Assembly (NCBI GenBank): GCA_025450315.1
Contig: JANWHQ010000085.1
Span: 1-64,000, forward strand
Direction: 5' to 3'
DNA length: 64,000 bases
From: Caulobacteraceae bacterium
GTDB lineage: Bacteria > Pseudomonadota > Alphaproteobacteria > Caulobacterales > Caulobacteraceae
A model generated the notes under the pieces. That model saw only the letters and a list, made by a program, of their open reading frames with translations, was not told the DNA's origin and searched no databases. This document shows positions 8,905 through 17,669 of this stretch, piece by piece (within the stretch, counting starts at the first letter, position 1; each line of letters begins with the position of its first letter). The position numbers were made by a program, and so were the translations under genes.

Positions 8905-11037
8905 TCAGTGGCTGTCGTCGTCGCCGCCGCCCTTGCCCCAGTCCTCGTTGGCGCGGGCGATCAGATAGGCATGGATGGCGTCGGCGTCGTCCGCGGTGAG
9001 GATATCGGCGAAGCTGGCCATGCCTTTGTCCTTGCGCAAACCGCCCAGCACGATGTCCTTGAACTGCGCATGGGTCTGCCTGGTCATCCGGCGCAGGTCC
9101 TTGACCCCGCCCACCGCCTGCTGGCCGTGGCAGAGGGCGCAGGTGCGGGCGTAGAGCACCGCGCCCTTCTGGACCTGGGCCTCGCTGGCCCTGAGCGGCG
9201 GCGGCTCGGGCAGCTCCTCCTCGGGCTTCAGCGCCGGCAGCGTGGCCTTGGCGTCCAGCCGGAAGACCAGCAGCCGCGCCGGCGCGCGGGGCAGCTCCTT
9301 GCCGGCGCTGCGCTCGATCTGGGCGGCGCCCCCGCCCCAGCCGGCGTTGACGGCGATGTACTGCACCCCGTCCAGCAGGTAGGTGATCGGCCCGGCCACG
9401 GGCGCGCTCTGGGTCGGGAACTCCCACAGCGGCTTGCCGTCCGAGGCGCGGAAGATGGCCAGGGTCTGGCGGGTGGTGCCCTCCACCACCAGGTCGCCCG
9501 AGACCAGCACGCCGCCGTTGCCGTGGCGCGGCAGGCGAACCTGCCAGGCCAGCTTCTGGGCCACCGGGTCCCAGGCGGTCAGCCAGGCCTTCTCCTTCTT
9601 GTCGCCCTCCTTCTGCAGGGCGATGCGCTTCTTCAGCGCCTCCCCGGTGTAGCCGCCCCAGCCGGAATTGGAGCGGAAGGGCTGAGGCTTGAAGTCCGGG
9701 TCGCGGGCGTAGACCACCCACTGCTCGTAGCTCGGGAAATAGGCCAGCCTGGTCCGGGGGCTGAAGGCCATCGGGAACCAGTTGTGGCCGCCGCCGGGGC
9801 CGGGGGTGACCAGCACCGGGTCGAGGTCGTAGCGCGCCGCGGGATTGAAGATCGGCCGGCCGGTCTTGGGATCGATGCCCTTGGCCCAGGTCACTGGCAC
9901 ATAGTTGTTGGCCGAGATCAGCTGGCCGGTCTTGCGGTCCAGCACGTAGAAGAAGCCGTCCTTGGGCGCGTGCATCAGCACCTGGCGCACCCGGCCGCCG
10001 ATCTTCAGGTCGGCCTGCACCAGGGTCTGGTTGCAGTCGTAGTCCCACTCCTCGCTGGGCACCTCCTGGTAGTGCCAGACATAGCGGCCGGTCTCGGCGT
10101 TCACCGCCACCACCGAGCAGAGGAACAGGTTGTCGCCGCCGCCGGGGCTTCGGTAGGCGGCCACCAGCGGCGTGCCGTTGCCGGTGCCGAAATAGACCAG
10201 CTTCAGCTTGGGATCGTAGGCGATGGAATCCCAGGGCGCCCCGCCGCCGTTGACCGCCCACCAATCGCCCTTCCAGGTCTTGGCGGCCATGGCCATGACG
10301 CTGTCGGAGGCGGCGTGGTCGGGGCCCTTGGAGGGATCGCCGGGCGTCACGTAGAAGCGCCAGAGCGGCTTGCCGGTGTCGGCGTCGTAGGCGCCCACGA
10401 AGCCGCGCGCGCCGAGGTCGGCCCCGCCGTTGCCGATCACCACCTTGCCGTCGAACACCCGCGGGGCGCCGGTGATCGAATAGGGCTGGGACTTGTCGAA
10501 GGTCTGGGTGGTCCAGGCCGGCTTGCCGGTGGCGGCGTCCAGCGAGATCAGCCGCCCGTCCAGGGTGGCGAGGATGATGTGGCCCTTCCAGGCCGCGAGG
10601 CCGCGGCTGACCGGCTCGCAACAGGCGTAGCGGCCCCATTCGCGCGGCGCCTGCGGGTCGTAGGTCCAGAGCGCCTTGCCGTTGCGCGCGTCGTAGGCGG
10701 TGACCACGTCCCAGGCGCTGACGTTGTAGAGCACCCCGTCGATGAACAGGGGCGTGCCCTCGACGCCGCGGTAGGTGTCGAGGTCGGCGTACCAGGCCAG
10801 GCCCAGCCGGCCGACGGTCGTCTCGTTGATCTGGTCCAGCGGGCTGAAGCGCTGGGCGTCATAGGTGCGCCCGTCCGACAGCCATTGGCCCGCCGGGGGC
10901 GCGCGCAGGCGCGCGCTGTCGACCGCCGCGGGCCGCGAGTCCTTCTGCGCCAAGGCCGCGCCGGCCACGGCCAGCAGGGCGCAGGTGATCAGCCCCAGGG
11001 CGGGGATGAGCGGAAATGAAGGACGCCGCCGCTTCAC
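8905..11037 (-). CDS. Quinohemoprotein (PQQ + heme c) alcohol dehydrogenase, 710 aa
   Basis: Periplasmic PQQ-dependent dehydrogenase of the methanol/ethanol family. It has a signal peptide (1-30), an eight-bladed propeller with Trp-docking repeats, the vicinal disulfide Cys139-Cys140, a catalytic Asp332, and a C-terminal cytochrome c domain with CALCH at 633-637 and a likely axial Met673. WDYDC gives Asp334 two residues after the catalytic Asp, the signature of lanthanide-dependent members; calcium enzymes have Ala, Ser or Thr there. It starts at a GTG that overlaps the upstream NTF2-like gene stop (GTGA). The tail ends GGGDDDSH. It probably oxidises an alcohol or aldehyde from the island substrate and passes electrons to a cytochrome. 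Confidence 0.95.
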   Translation of the reverse strand: MKRRRPSFPLIPALGLITCALLAVAGAALAQKDSRPAAVDSARLRAPPAGQWLSDGRTYDAQRFSPLDQINETTVGRLGLAWYADLDTYRGVEGTPLFIDGVLYNVSAWDVVTAYDARNGKALWTYDPQAPREWGRYACCEPVSRGLAAWKGHIILATLDGRLISLDAATGKPAWTTQTFDKSQPYSITGAPRVFDGKVVIGNGGADLGARGFVGAYDADTGKPLWRFYVTPGDPSKGPDHAASDSVMAMAAKTWKGDWWAVNGGGAPWDSIAYDPKLKLVYFGTGNGTPLVAAYRSPGGGDNLFLCSVVAVNAETGRYVWHYQEVPSEEWDYDCNQTLVQADLKIGGRVRQVLMHAPKDGFFYVLDRKTGQLISANNYVPVTWAKGIDPKTGRPIFNPAARYDLDPVLVTPGPGGGHNWFPMAFSPRTRLAYFPSYEQWVVYARDPDFKPQPFRSNSGWGGYTGEALKKRIALQKEGDKKEKAWLTAWDPVAQKLAWQVRLPRHGNGGVLVSGDLVVEGTTRQTLAIFRASDGKPLWEFPTQSAPVAGPITYLLDGVQYIAVNAGWGGGAAQIERSAGKELPRAPARLLVFRLDAKATLPALKPEEELPEPPPLRASEAQVQKGAVLYARTCALCHGQQAVGGVKDLRRMTRQTHAQFKDIVLGGLRKDKGMASFADILTADDADAIHAYLIARANEDWGKGGGDDDSH

Positions 11038-11831
11038 CTCGATCCGGCCTCACGCGGATTGTCCAGCGAGACCTGGCTCGGCGAGGCATAGGCGCCGGCC
11101 TGCTGGGTTCCAGGCGTCCACGGCTTGCCGGTGACCGGGTTCGGATAGTGGAAGGGCACGATGTAGTAGGAGGGGTAGGTCAGATAGACCACCGTCGGCG
11201 GCAGGTCGGGGGGCTCGCCGAAGCTTTCGGGCCGGGTGTTGGGCGTGGCCGACTTCGCCCAGCCCTCCCACGAGGTGTACATGGTGAAGGGGCCGCGCAG
11301 CTTGGAGATCTTCCAGACGCCGTTCTCCTTCCTGTACTCGTTCTCGTAGAGCGGCAGGCCCCAGCCCCCGTTCGACATCACGAAGGCCCGCATCCGCTGC
11401 TTGGCGTGCAGCCCGTCCGGATCGACGTCGACGATCGGCTGGAACTGCATGTGGTTGATGATCGAGCCTTCCTTGATCCCGTCCGGGCCGAAGGCCCGGT
11501 GCATGTACTCCAGCACGTGGGCCTTGCCGACGAACACCCCGCGGCCGCCGATCTCGAGGGTCGCGTCGTCGGTGAACAGCTCTGACAGCTGGGTCCACTG
11601 GGCCTTGTCGACGAAATAGCCGTAGGTGCGCTGGACGATCTCGATCTGGTTGGCGTCCTCCAGCCGGGTGATGCGCTTGTCCAGGGCGTCGAGCCTGGCG
11701 GCTAAGTCGGCGGAATCAGCGGTGGGGCCGGCAGCGGGGGCGGCCACCGCGGCCCCGCCCGATCCGGCCGCAAGGCCGGCAAGTATGACCGCAGAGATCG
11801 CGCAGGAGGCGCGGAGGACGCGCAGAGACAT
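11034..11831 (-). CDS. Exported SnoaL/NTF2-like protein, 265 aa
   Basis: After a signal peptide (about 1-40, ending VAAPA) comes a short coiled segment (LDALDKRITRLED) and one SnoaL-like domain. That domain starts QRTYGYFVDKAQWTQLSELFTDD and ends GVWKISKLRGPFTMY, and a proline-rich tail of about 60 residues follows (YYIVPFHYPNPVTGKPW). SnoaL-like proteins are small-molecule binding, cyclase, hydratase or dehydratase folds. The ATG is preceded by GGAGGGG and lies inside a palindromic repeat. It overlaps the PQQ dehydrogenase start by four bases, so the two are co-translated. The two-domain neighbour upstream has the same layout. Confidence 0.88.
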   Translation of the reverse strand: MSLRVLRASCAISAVILAGLAAGSGGAAVAAPAAGPTADSADLAARLDALDKRITRLEDANQIEIVQRTYGYFVDKAQWTQLSELFTDDATLEIGGRGVFVGKAHVLEYMHRAFGPDGIKEGSIINHMQFQPIVDVDPDGLHAKQRMRAFVMSNGGWGLPLYENEYRKENGVWKISKLRGPFTMYTSWEGWAKSATPNTRPESFGEPPDLPPTVVYLTYPSYYIVPFHYPNPVTGKPWTPGTQQAGAYASPSQVSLDNPREAGSR

Positions 11832-11885
11832 CGCCCCTCCGCGATCCCTGCGCCGTCTCTGCGTACTCCGCGGTTCCACTTGCAG
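11800..11885. repeat. GC-rich interspersed palindromic repeat overlapping a gene start
   Basis: Both strands here are built from short alternations of CGCAGAG, CTCTGCG, GCGGAGG and CTCCGCG, with the inverted pair CGCAGAGAC (11821-11829) and GTCTCTGCG (11853-11861). This composition is typical of dispersed intergenic repeats in proteobacteria. The start codon and the first residues of the SnoaL-like gene (11831) fall inside it. No second copy was found in this window. Confidence 0.4.
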
Positions 11886-11926
11886 GCGGCTCTGCCGCCG
11901 CGAGGAGGGGAATTCCATGAGGCCCA

Positions 11927-13309
11927 TCACTTCCTCCCCAGGACGGTGTCGGCCGGCTCGGGGATGTCGAGCGGCTGGCCGGTGACCGGATGCGGATAGT
12001 CGAACGGCGGGATGTAGACGCCGGGGAAGGCGCGATAGACCTCCGTCGGCGGACGGTCGGGCGGCAGGACGGCGCTCGGTCCCTGCATCGGGATCGCCGA
12101 CTTGGTCCAGCCGGCGTCGTAGTCGGTGAAGCCGGTGACGTAGAAGTGCAGCCGGGAGATCTTCCAGACGCCGCCTTCCTTCACATACTCGTTCTCGTAG
12201 GTCCCCTCGCCCCACCGGCCGTTCTGGCCCGCCCGGCCGAGCTGGACCATGCCTCGCCAGCGCGCCTTGGCCGTCCTGCCGTCGGGCGCCACGTGGATGA
12301 CGCCCTGCAGCTGCATGTAGTTGTTCAGCTTGCCGGGCTCGGGGCCTTCCTTGCCGAACAGCAGCAGCGCCTTCTGGATGTGGGCCTTGCCGACGTAGAC
12401 GCCCCGCTGGCCGTACTCGAAGGTCCCGGTCTGGGCGAACAGGTCGGCCACATCGCGCCACAACGACTTGTCGAAATAGTAGCCGTAGGCGGCCTGCAGG
12501 TTCTCGACCTGGTCCTTGTCCTCGAGCAGCTCCACCCGATGGGCGTAGGCGGCCAGCCGCGGATCGGCCGGGACGGGCGCCTTGGGCGGCGCCGGCTGTC
12601 CGGTGACCGGGTTCCGGTAGTGGAACGGCGGGACCTGGACCTCAGGGAACGGACGGTAGGCCTCGGTCGGCGGCCTGTCGGGCGGGAAGGCCTTGGCCAC
12701 GTCGGTGCGCCAGTCGGCCGGCGCCGGGCCGAGCCGCGCCCAGCCCTTTTCGTAGGGCGCCACGAAGTTGATGTAGAGGTGCAGGGTCTTGATCTTCCAG
12801 ACCCCGCCGTCCTTGACGTAGCTGTTCTCGTAGATGCCGTCGCCCCAGGCGGCGTCCTTCTGGAAATGGCCGAGCATGGCCAGGTCGCGCCAGCGGCCCT
12901 TGGCGGACAGGCCGTCGGACGCCACGTCGACCTCGGGCTGCAGCTGCAGGTGCTCGTTCAGCTGGCCGTAGACCAGCCCCGGCTGGCCGCCGCCCAGGCG
13001 CTGCAGATATTCGCGGATGCGCGCCTTGCCGACATAGACGCCGTCCATGCCGATCTCGACCGAGCCGTCGTCGGCGAACAGGTCGGCGGCTTCGTCCCAG
13101 AGCCCCCGGTCGATGTAGTAGCCGAAGGCCCGCTGCAGCTTGCGCACGGCCCTGGCGCCCTCGAGCCGGTCGACCTCGGCCGACAGCCGGGCGATCTCGG
13201 CGCCGGTCGCGGCCGCCTCGGGCGGCGGGGCGGCCCGCGCGGCGCCCGAGCCGGCCAAGAGCGCGCCGGCGCAAACCAGCCAGAGACTGGACGTCATTGG
13301 TCGCCGCAT
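11927..13309 (-). CDS. Exported tandem SnoaL/NTF2-like protein, 460 aa
   Basis: Two complete SnoaL-like domains follow a signal peptide (1-26, ending ARA). Domain one (about 45-230) begins LQRAFGYYIDRGLWDEAADLF and ends GGVWKIKTLHLY. Domain two (about 255-440) begins LQAAYGYYFDKSLWRDVADLF and ends GGVWKISRLHFY. Each is followed by a PPFHYRNPVTGQP- or PPFDYPHPVTGQP-type tail, so the whole unit including the tail was duplicated. The single-domain gene downstream is a third copy. The ATG has GAGGG upstream. Role unknown; a periplasmic binding or hydratase/isomerase function on the island substrate is possible. Confidence 0.88.
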   Translation of the reverse strand: MRRPMTSSLWLVCAGALLAGSGAARAAPPPEAAATGAEIARLSAEVDRLEGARAVRKLQRAFGYYIDRGLWDEAADLFADDGSVEIGMDGVYVGKARIREYLQRLGGGQPGLVYGQLNEHLQLQPEVDVASDGLSAKGRWRDLAMLGHFQKDAAWGDGIYENSYVKDGGVWKIKTLHLYINFVAPYEKGWARLGPAPADWRTDVAKAFPPDRPPTEAYRPFPEVQVPPFHYRNPVTGQPAPPKAPVPADPRLAAYAHRVELLEDKDQVENLQAAYGYYFDKSLWRDVADLFAQTGTFEYGQRGVYVGKAHIQKALLLFGKEGPEPGKLNNYMQLQGVIHVAPDGRTAKARWRGMVQLGRAGQNGRWGEGTYENEYVKEGGVWKISRLHFYVTGFTDYDAGWTKSAIPMQGPSAVLPPDRPPTEVYRAFPGVYIPPFDYPHPVTGQPLDIPEPADTVLGRK

Positions 13310-13446
13310 TGGGCCCTCGCCGGATTTCCCCCGCGCACATTGCACGGCTGCCGACACCGCGCGCAAGCTAGGTCACCGGCGCGGCCGCGTCCTTGTCTCG
13401 GCTGGAGCCTCCGATTGACGCGCCTGGAAACGCCCGGGCGCCGAGG

Positions 13447-14397
13447 TCACGGCAAGGGGATCGCCCGGATCATGAACGGGTTGGGGTCCTGGCCCTTCAG
13501 CTTGGGGTCGAACAGGTAGGTGATCTTGCCCTCCAGGCCATAGGCGGTGCGGCCGACCAGGGTGACGCCCGGCGGCGAGACCAGGCCCTGCTTCAGCACC
13601 TTGATGTCGGCGCGGTCGCCGTCGATCGTCACCTCGTCGATACGGCCCGAGTTGCCCTCGGCCAGGAGGAAGCGGTCGCCCGAGATCAGCCGGAAACCGT
13701 CGGGGCCCGCCACGGGCTGGGACAGCTTCAGGGTGGTCAGGCCGGTCATGGCGCCGTCCGGGCCCCGGTCGACCCGCATGAGCAGGCCCTTGCTGACGAT
13801 GTTCAGATAGAGCTGGCCGTCGCCCCCGAAGACGATGCCGTCGATGCCCTTCAGCTGGGCGTCGCTGGCGTAGAGGGCCAGGGCCGAGGCCCTGGGCTTC
13901 AGGACGAAGATCCGGCCGTTGGGGGTGTCGGTGGCGTAGACCGAGCCGTCCGGGCCAACGGTGATGTCATTGCAGGCCGAGGCGGGCGCGAGGAACGGAT
14001 AGGCCGCCTTGAAAGCGCCGGTCTTCAGGTCGAAGGCCATCAGCGAGGAGGTCCCCACCGCCGGCGGATTGCGCAGGGTCGAGGGCGCGGAGCAGACCCA
14101 CAGGGTCTTGGACCTGGCGTCCGGCAATATGCCCAAGAGCGACAGGATGCCGTTCTTGGCGTCCGGGCGGATGAAGGGCTCGGCGGTCGCGGCGCCGGGC
14201 GGGGCGCGGAACACGATCCCCTTCATGCTGCCCACATAGATGGTCCCGTCGGGCGCGGCGCCCATGCTCTCGGGATAGACGGCCGTATCGTCGATCCGGA
14301 TGTCCTGGGCCGCCAGGGCCGGCGCCGTCGTCGCCGCCCAGGCCAGGGCCAGACCGCAAATGCGCTTCAGGCCCGCGCGCTTGGTCATCGTCCACAT
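13447..14397 (-). CDS. Exported SMP-30/gluconolactonase-like beta-propeller, 316 aa
   Basis: A signal peptide (about 1-29, ending ALA) leads a six-bladed-propeller-like repeat pattern with GAAPDGTIYVGS, SACNDITVGPDGSVYATDT, GIDGIVFGGDGQLYLN and GPDGFRLISGDRFLLAEG. These resemble the metal-binding loops (N-D and D-G) of the SMP-30/gluconolactonase/LRE group, whose members hydrolyse lactones or esters. The substrate cannot be told from sequence. It sits between the tandem SnoaL gene and a cupin on the same strand, in keeping with periplasmic lactone or ester chemistry for the island. Confidence 0.85.
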   Translation of the reverse strand: MWTMTKRAGLKRICGLALAWAATTAPALAAQDIRIDDTAVYPESMGAAPDGTIYVGSMKGIVFRAPPGAATAEPFIRPDAKNGILSLLGILPDARSKTLWVCSAPSTLRNPPAVGTSSLMAFDLKTGAFKAAYPFLAPASACNDITVGPDGSVYATDTPNGRIFVLKPRASALALYASDAQLKGIDGIVFGGDGQLYLNIVSKGLLMRVDRGPDGAMTGLTTLKLSQPVAGPDGFRLISGDRFLLAEGNSGRIDEVTIDGDRADIKVLKQGLVSPPGVTLVGRTAYGLEGKITYLFDPKLKGQDPNPFMIRAIPLP

Positions 14398-14429
14398 CTA
14401 AAGTCCCCCCTAGGTCATGGCCGGGCGCC

Positions 14430-14945
14430 CTAGCGCATCAGCTCCAGCGGCTGCGGCAGCTTGGCCAGGAGCTCGCCTGAGAAGGCCGCGTCGATATGGA
14501 AGAAGGCCAGGCGGGCGGTCCTGTCGCCGCGGTTCTCCCAGGCGTGGTTGGTCCCGCGCTGGACCACCACCGAGCCCGGCCCCAGCACCGTCTCGCTGTC
14601 GTCCAGCAGCAGCACGATCTCGCCCTCGATCACCACCACGTAGTCGAGCGTCCTGGTCCGGTGCATCACCGTGCGGCTCCCGCCCTCGTGCGGCGGATGG
14701 ATCTCGATGATCCGGAGCAGGTGCCCGGTCGGCGGCATGATGGTGAAGGCCCGCTCGTTGGGCTCGGTCGCCGGCGTGGAGGTCAGCTCGGGGACCGCCT
14801 CGGGGGTGCTCCAGATCTCGTGAAAGTCGGCCCCGACGCCGGGGCCCCGCATCGGGTGATGCTGCGGCGGCGGGCCATCTGACAGGAACACCGACTTGCC
14901 CTGGGCGTCGTGCCCCGTCACCACCCGCCTGATCCCGGCCGCCAT
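14430..14945 (-). CDS. Cupin-domain protein, 171 aa
   Basis: A single conserved beta-barrel of the cupin superfamily. The second half shows the barrel motifs PPHEGGSRTVMHRTRTLDYVVVIEGE, then LGPGSVVVQRGTNHAWEN and ARLAFFHI. Histidines at the usual metal positions (HRT and NHAW) are present. The N-terminal third (PPQHHPMRGPGVGADFHEIW) is family-specific. No signal peptide, so probably cytoplasmic. The ATG at 14945 has GGAGGG seven bases upstream, which decides the start; the frame continues upstream without good starts. It may be an oxygenase, isomerase or sensor for the island. Confidence 0.88.
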   Translation of the reverse strand: MAAGIRRVVTGHDAQGKSVFLSDGPPPQHHPMRGPGVGADFHEIWSTPEAVPELTSTPATEPNERAFTIMPPTGHLLRIIEIHPPHEGGSRTVMHRTRTLDYVVVIEGEIVLLLDDSETVLGPGSVVVQRGTNHAWENRGDRTARLAFFHIDAAFSGELLAKLPQPLELMR

Positions 14946-15007
14946 GCCGATCCCTCCGCTTGCTTGCCGGGAAGGATTAGGGCGCCCGGGCCGCGCGGCC
15001 CAGCCCT

Positions 15008-15454
15008 CTAGCTGGCCGCCGGCGCGGCCTTGGCCGTGACGGTGCGGTGGATCTCCTCGGTGAGCTGGTTGTTGACCTCGATCAGCCGGTGCACCTCGTC
15101 CTGGATCTTCAGCAGCGCCTCGGCGTCCTTGTAGGTCTGCAGCGCCTGTTTGTCCGAAGCGGCGGCCGACACCTTCTGGCCCACCATGATCACCGACAGC
15201 AGCACCAGCTGCAGGAAGGTTTGGGCGATCCAGGCGATCAGCGGCGCCACCCCGCCCGCGATGGCCTGGGGCAGGCTGATCAGGGCGAGGCCGGCGAAGG
15301 CATAGGCGCACCACATGGTGCCCACCGCATTGGTGATCACCAGGGCGATCCGGCCGTTGAAGCCCATCTTCTCGTGCTCGTGCTTGGTCAGGTGCGGTCC
15401 CGCCGCTTCCCGCTCCTTGATCCGCGGATTGGGGATGTGTTCGACCTTGGTCAT
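15008..15454 (-). CDS. Two-TM membrane protein with C-terminal helix, 148 aa
   Basis: A short charged N-terminus (about 35 residues with KHEHEKMGFNG) precedes two hydrophobic helices (about 37-60 and 66-92), then an amphipathic helix rich in Glu, Lys and Gln (residues 98-140). Layout and tone resemble DUF1003-type membrane proteins, but key motifs are not clear enough to assign it. The ATG gives the natural N-terminus; longer frames upstream carry only low-complexity Arg/Pro sequence. Function unknown. Confidence 0.8.
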   Translation of the reverse strand: MTKVEHIPNPRIKEREAAGPHLTKHEHEKMGFNGRIALVITNAVGTMWCAYAFAGLALISLPQAIAGGVAPLIAWIAQTFLQLVLLSVIMVGQKVSAAASDKQALQTYKDAEALLKIQDEVHRLIEVNNQLTEEIHRTVTAKAAPAAS

Positions 15455-15770
15455 GGCGTTGGCTCCGCACGCGATGGGGAAGCCGCGGAAGGCCCCTCTA
15501 CACGAGCGTCGCGCGGGAAAGGCCGCCGGGGTCGACGGCCATGGCTGCGGCGATGCTACCGGCCGCGCGGCGGCATGCAAGACGGGGATCGGGGCCAATT
15601 GCCTCGACGCCCACGCCCGCCGGCGGCGTCATCCCTTCGTCCGCCTCCCCGCCGGCCTCATCGGTCGGTTGGCGCCCCCCGAGGCCGGCGGGGCTGACAA
15701 GGGCGCCCTTGGCTCTATAGCATCGCTGCGAAGGTCCCGCTCCAGAGGGGCCGGGTGAGAGGCTTCGCCG
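15455..15770 (+). promoter_or_regulatory. Intergenic region with a sigma-70-like promoter
   Basis: The 316-bp gap between divergent genes contains CTGACA (15694-15699), a 16-base spacer and TATAGC (15716-15721), a fair vegetative promoter pointing to the GMC oxidoreductase and giving a leader of about 43 bases. A GAGAGG ribosome-binding site lies nine bases before that ATG. Nothing else was recognised here. Confidence 0.45.
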
Positions 15771-17399
15771 ATGGACACCTTCGACTATGTGATCGTGGGA
15801 GCGGGCTCGGCGGGCTGCGTCCTGGCCAACCGGCTGTCGGCCGATCCCGCCGTCACGGTGGCGCTGATCGAGGCGGGGCCTTCCGACCAGAGCCTCCTGG
15901 CCAAGCTGCTGGTCAACATCCCGGCGGGCGTGTTCACCACCATCGGCAGCCCCCGCTACAACTGGCTCTATCAGTACGAGCCCGACCCCACGGTGGGCGG
16001 CCAGCCGATCTTCTGTCCGCGGGGCCGGATCCTGGGCGGCTCCAGCGCCATCAACGGCATGATCTACATCCGCGGCCACCGGCGCGACTACGACGGCTGG
16101 GCCGCGCAGGGCGCCGACGGCTGGAGCTACCGGGACGTGCTGCCCTACTTCAAGAAGTCGGAGAACCGCGAGGACGGGGCCGACGCCTTCCACGGGACGG
16201 GCGGGGAGCTCAACGTCGCCCGCCAGCGCGACCCCCACCCGATCAGCGAGGCCGTGCTGGCCGCCGCCGAAGAGCTGCAGCTCGGCCGCACAACCGACTT
16301 CAACGGCGCCGAACAGGACGGCTTCGGCTACTGGGACGTGACCCAGAGGAACGGCGAGCGGCTCTCGAGCGCGCGGGCCTTCCTCCAGCCGGCGGCGGGC
16401 CGGCCGAACCTGACCGTCGTCACCGGGGCCCTGACCCGCCGGGTGCTGATCCAGAACGGTCGCGCCACGGGCGTGGAGATCTCCCGCGCCGGTCAGGTCC
16501 AGACCATCGGCGCGACCCGCGAGGTGATCGTTGCGGCCGGGGCGATCAACTCGCCCCAGCTCCTGATGCTGTCGGGGATCGGGCCGGCCGAGGAGCTGAA
16601 GCGCCACGGCATCGACGTCGTGCTGGACCTGCCCGGCGTCGGCGAGAACCTGCAGGACCACCAGGACGTGCTGATGTGCTGGTCGAGCCCGCACCACACG
16701 CTATACGGCCTGTCCTGGCGGGCGCTGCCCTGGATGCTGGCCTCGCCGTTCCAGTACCTGTTCCAACGCAAGGGGCCCTGGACCACCAACACGGTGGAAA
16801 GCGGCGGCTTCGTCCGCTCCAGGCCCGGGCTGGAGCAGCCCGACCTGCAGATCATCCTGGGGCCGCAGTACATGAACCAGCGCCACCGGGCGATCCCGCA
16901 CGGGCACGGCTTCTCGTTCCACATCTCGTTGCTGCAGCCCAGGAGCCGCGGGCGGCTTTGCCTCGCCTCGGCCGACCCGGCGGCCAAACCCAGGCTCCAT
17001 GGCCATTTCCTCAGCGATCCGGGCGGCGAGGACCTGGAAGGGCTGGTGCGCGGGGTGAAGATCACCCGCCGCCTGGCCCAGGCGCCGGCCATGGACGCCT
17101 ATCGGGGCGAGGAGACCTTCCCCGGGCCCCGGGTGCAGACCGACGACGAGATCCGCCAGTTCACCCGCGACACCCTTGGCACCACCTTCCACCCGGCCGG
17201 CACCTGCAAGATGGGCCGCGACCGCATGGCGGTGGTGGATCCGGAGCTGAGGGTCCGCGGCGTGGCGGGCCTCAGGGTCGTCGACGCCTCGATCATGCCC
17301 AACGTGATCAGCGGCAACACCAACGGGCCGGTGATCATGATCGCCGAGAAGGGCGCGGACATGATCCTGGGCCGCCAGGCCCTGGCCGGCGCGGCCTAG
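15771..17399 (+). CDS. GMC-family FAD oxidoreductase, 542 aa
   Basis: Glucose-methanol-choline oxidoreductase. It has the N-terminal ADP-binding motif [20 protein letters not shown] signature 1 ([18 protein letters not shown] near 84-101), signature 2 ([16 protein letters not shown] near 258-273), and the C-terminal active site with His in [12 protein letters not shown] (near 468) and Asn in SGNTNGP (near 511). Full length for alcohol or choline dehydrogenases of this family. Probable role: FAD-linked oxidation of an alcohol, with electrons to oxygen or the respiratory chain. It reads away from the island's minus-strand block and is likely part of the same pathway. Confidence 0.95.
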   Translation: MDTFDYVIVGAGSAGCVLANRLSADPAVTVALIEAGPSDQSLLAKLLVNIPAGVFTTIGSPRYNWLYQYEPDPTVGGQPIFCPRGRILGGSSAINGMIYIRGHRRDYDGWAAQGADGWSYRDVLPYFKKSENREDGADAFHGTGGELNVARQRDPHPISEAVLAAAEELQLGRTTDFNGAEQDGFGYWDVTQRNGERLSSARAFLQPAAGRPNLTVVTGALTRRVLIQNGRATGVEISRAGQVQTIGATREVIVAAGAINSPQLLMLSGIGPAEELKRHGIDVVLDLPGVGENLQDHQDVLMCWSSPHHTLYGLSWRALPWMLASPFQYLFQRKGPWTTNTVESGGFVRSRPGLEQPDLQIILGPQYMNQRHRAIPHGHGFSFHISLLQPRSRGRLCLASADPAAKPRLHGHFLSDPGGEDLEGLVRGVKITRRLAQAPAMDAYRGEETFPGPRVQTDDEIRQFTRDTLGTTFHPAGTCKMGRDRMAVVDPELRVRGVAGLRVVDASIMPNVISGNTNGPVIMIAEKGADMILGRQALAGAA

Positions 17400-17412
17400 C
17401 GGGACCGGAGCC

Positions 17413-17535
17413 ATGACCCCATCAGATGTCGCCGGGGCCAAGCGCAAGGTCCTCGTCATCGCGGGCAGCACCCGCCCGACGAGGATCTGCCGGCAGGTCG
17501 CCGAGTGGGTGATGGCGCAGGTGCCGGAGGCGCAT
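17413..17535 (+). pseudogene. Truncated NADPH-dependent FMN reductase remnant
   Basis: The first about 40 codons read like the N-terminus of the NADPH-dependent FMN reductase family: strand KVLVIAGSTRP, the phosphate loop Ser-Thr-Arg-Pro, and helix RQVAEWVMAQ. After VPEA the similarity stops and the frame continues as Gly/Arg-rich low-complexity sequence to a stop at 17832, under the next gene. It begins 13 bases after the GMC gene stop with GGAGCC before its ATG, so it was probably a co-transcribed partner that has lost its 3' three-quarters. Confidence 0.55.
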
Positions 17536-17669
17536 GCGCACGGCGACGACCATGCCCGCCTGACCCCGGGAGAGATCGACCGGGCGGCTCGCGGAGCGCG
17601 AGGCGGATCGGAGCCGGAGGGCGGATTGGCCGCGTCCGGCCGTGCTCCAACAGGGAGGAGTAGACGGAA

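Noticed and set aside
8312-11019. Long frames on both strands over the PQQ dehydrogenase
   Set aside because: The true gene shows PQQ, heme and disulfide motifs in one frame only; the others are low-complexity.
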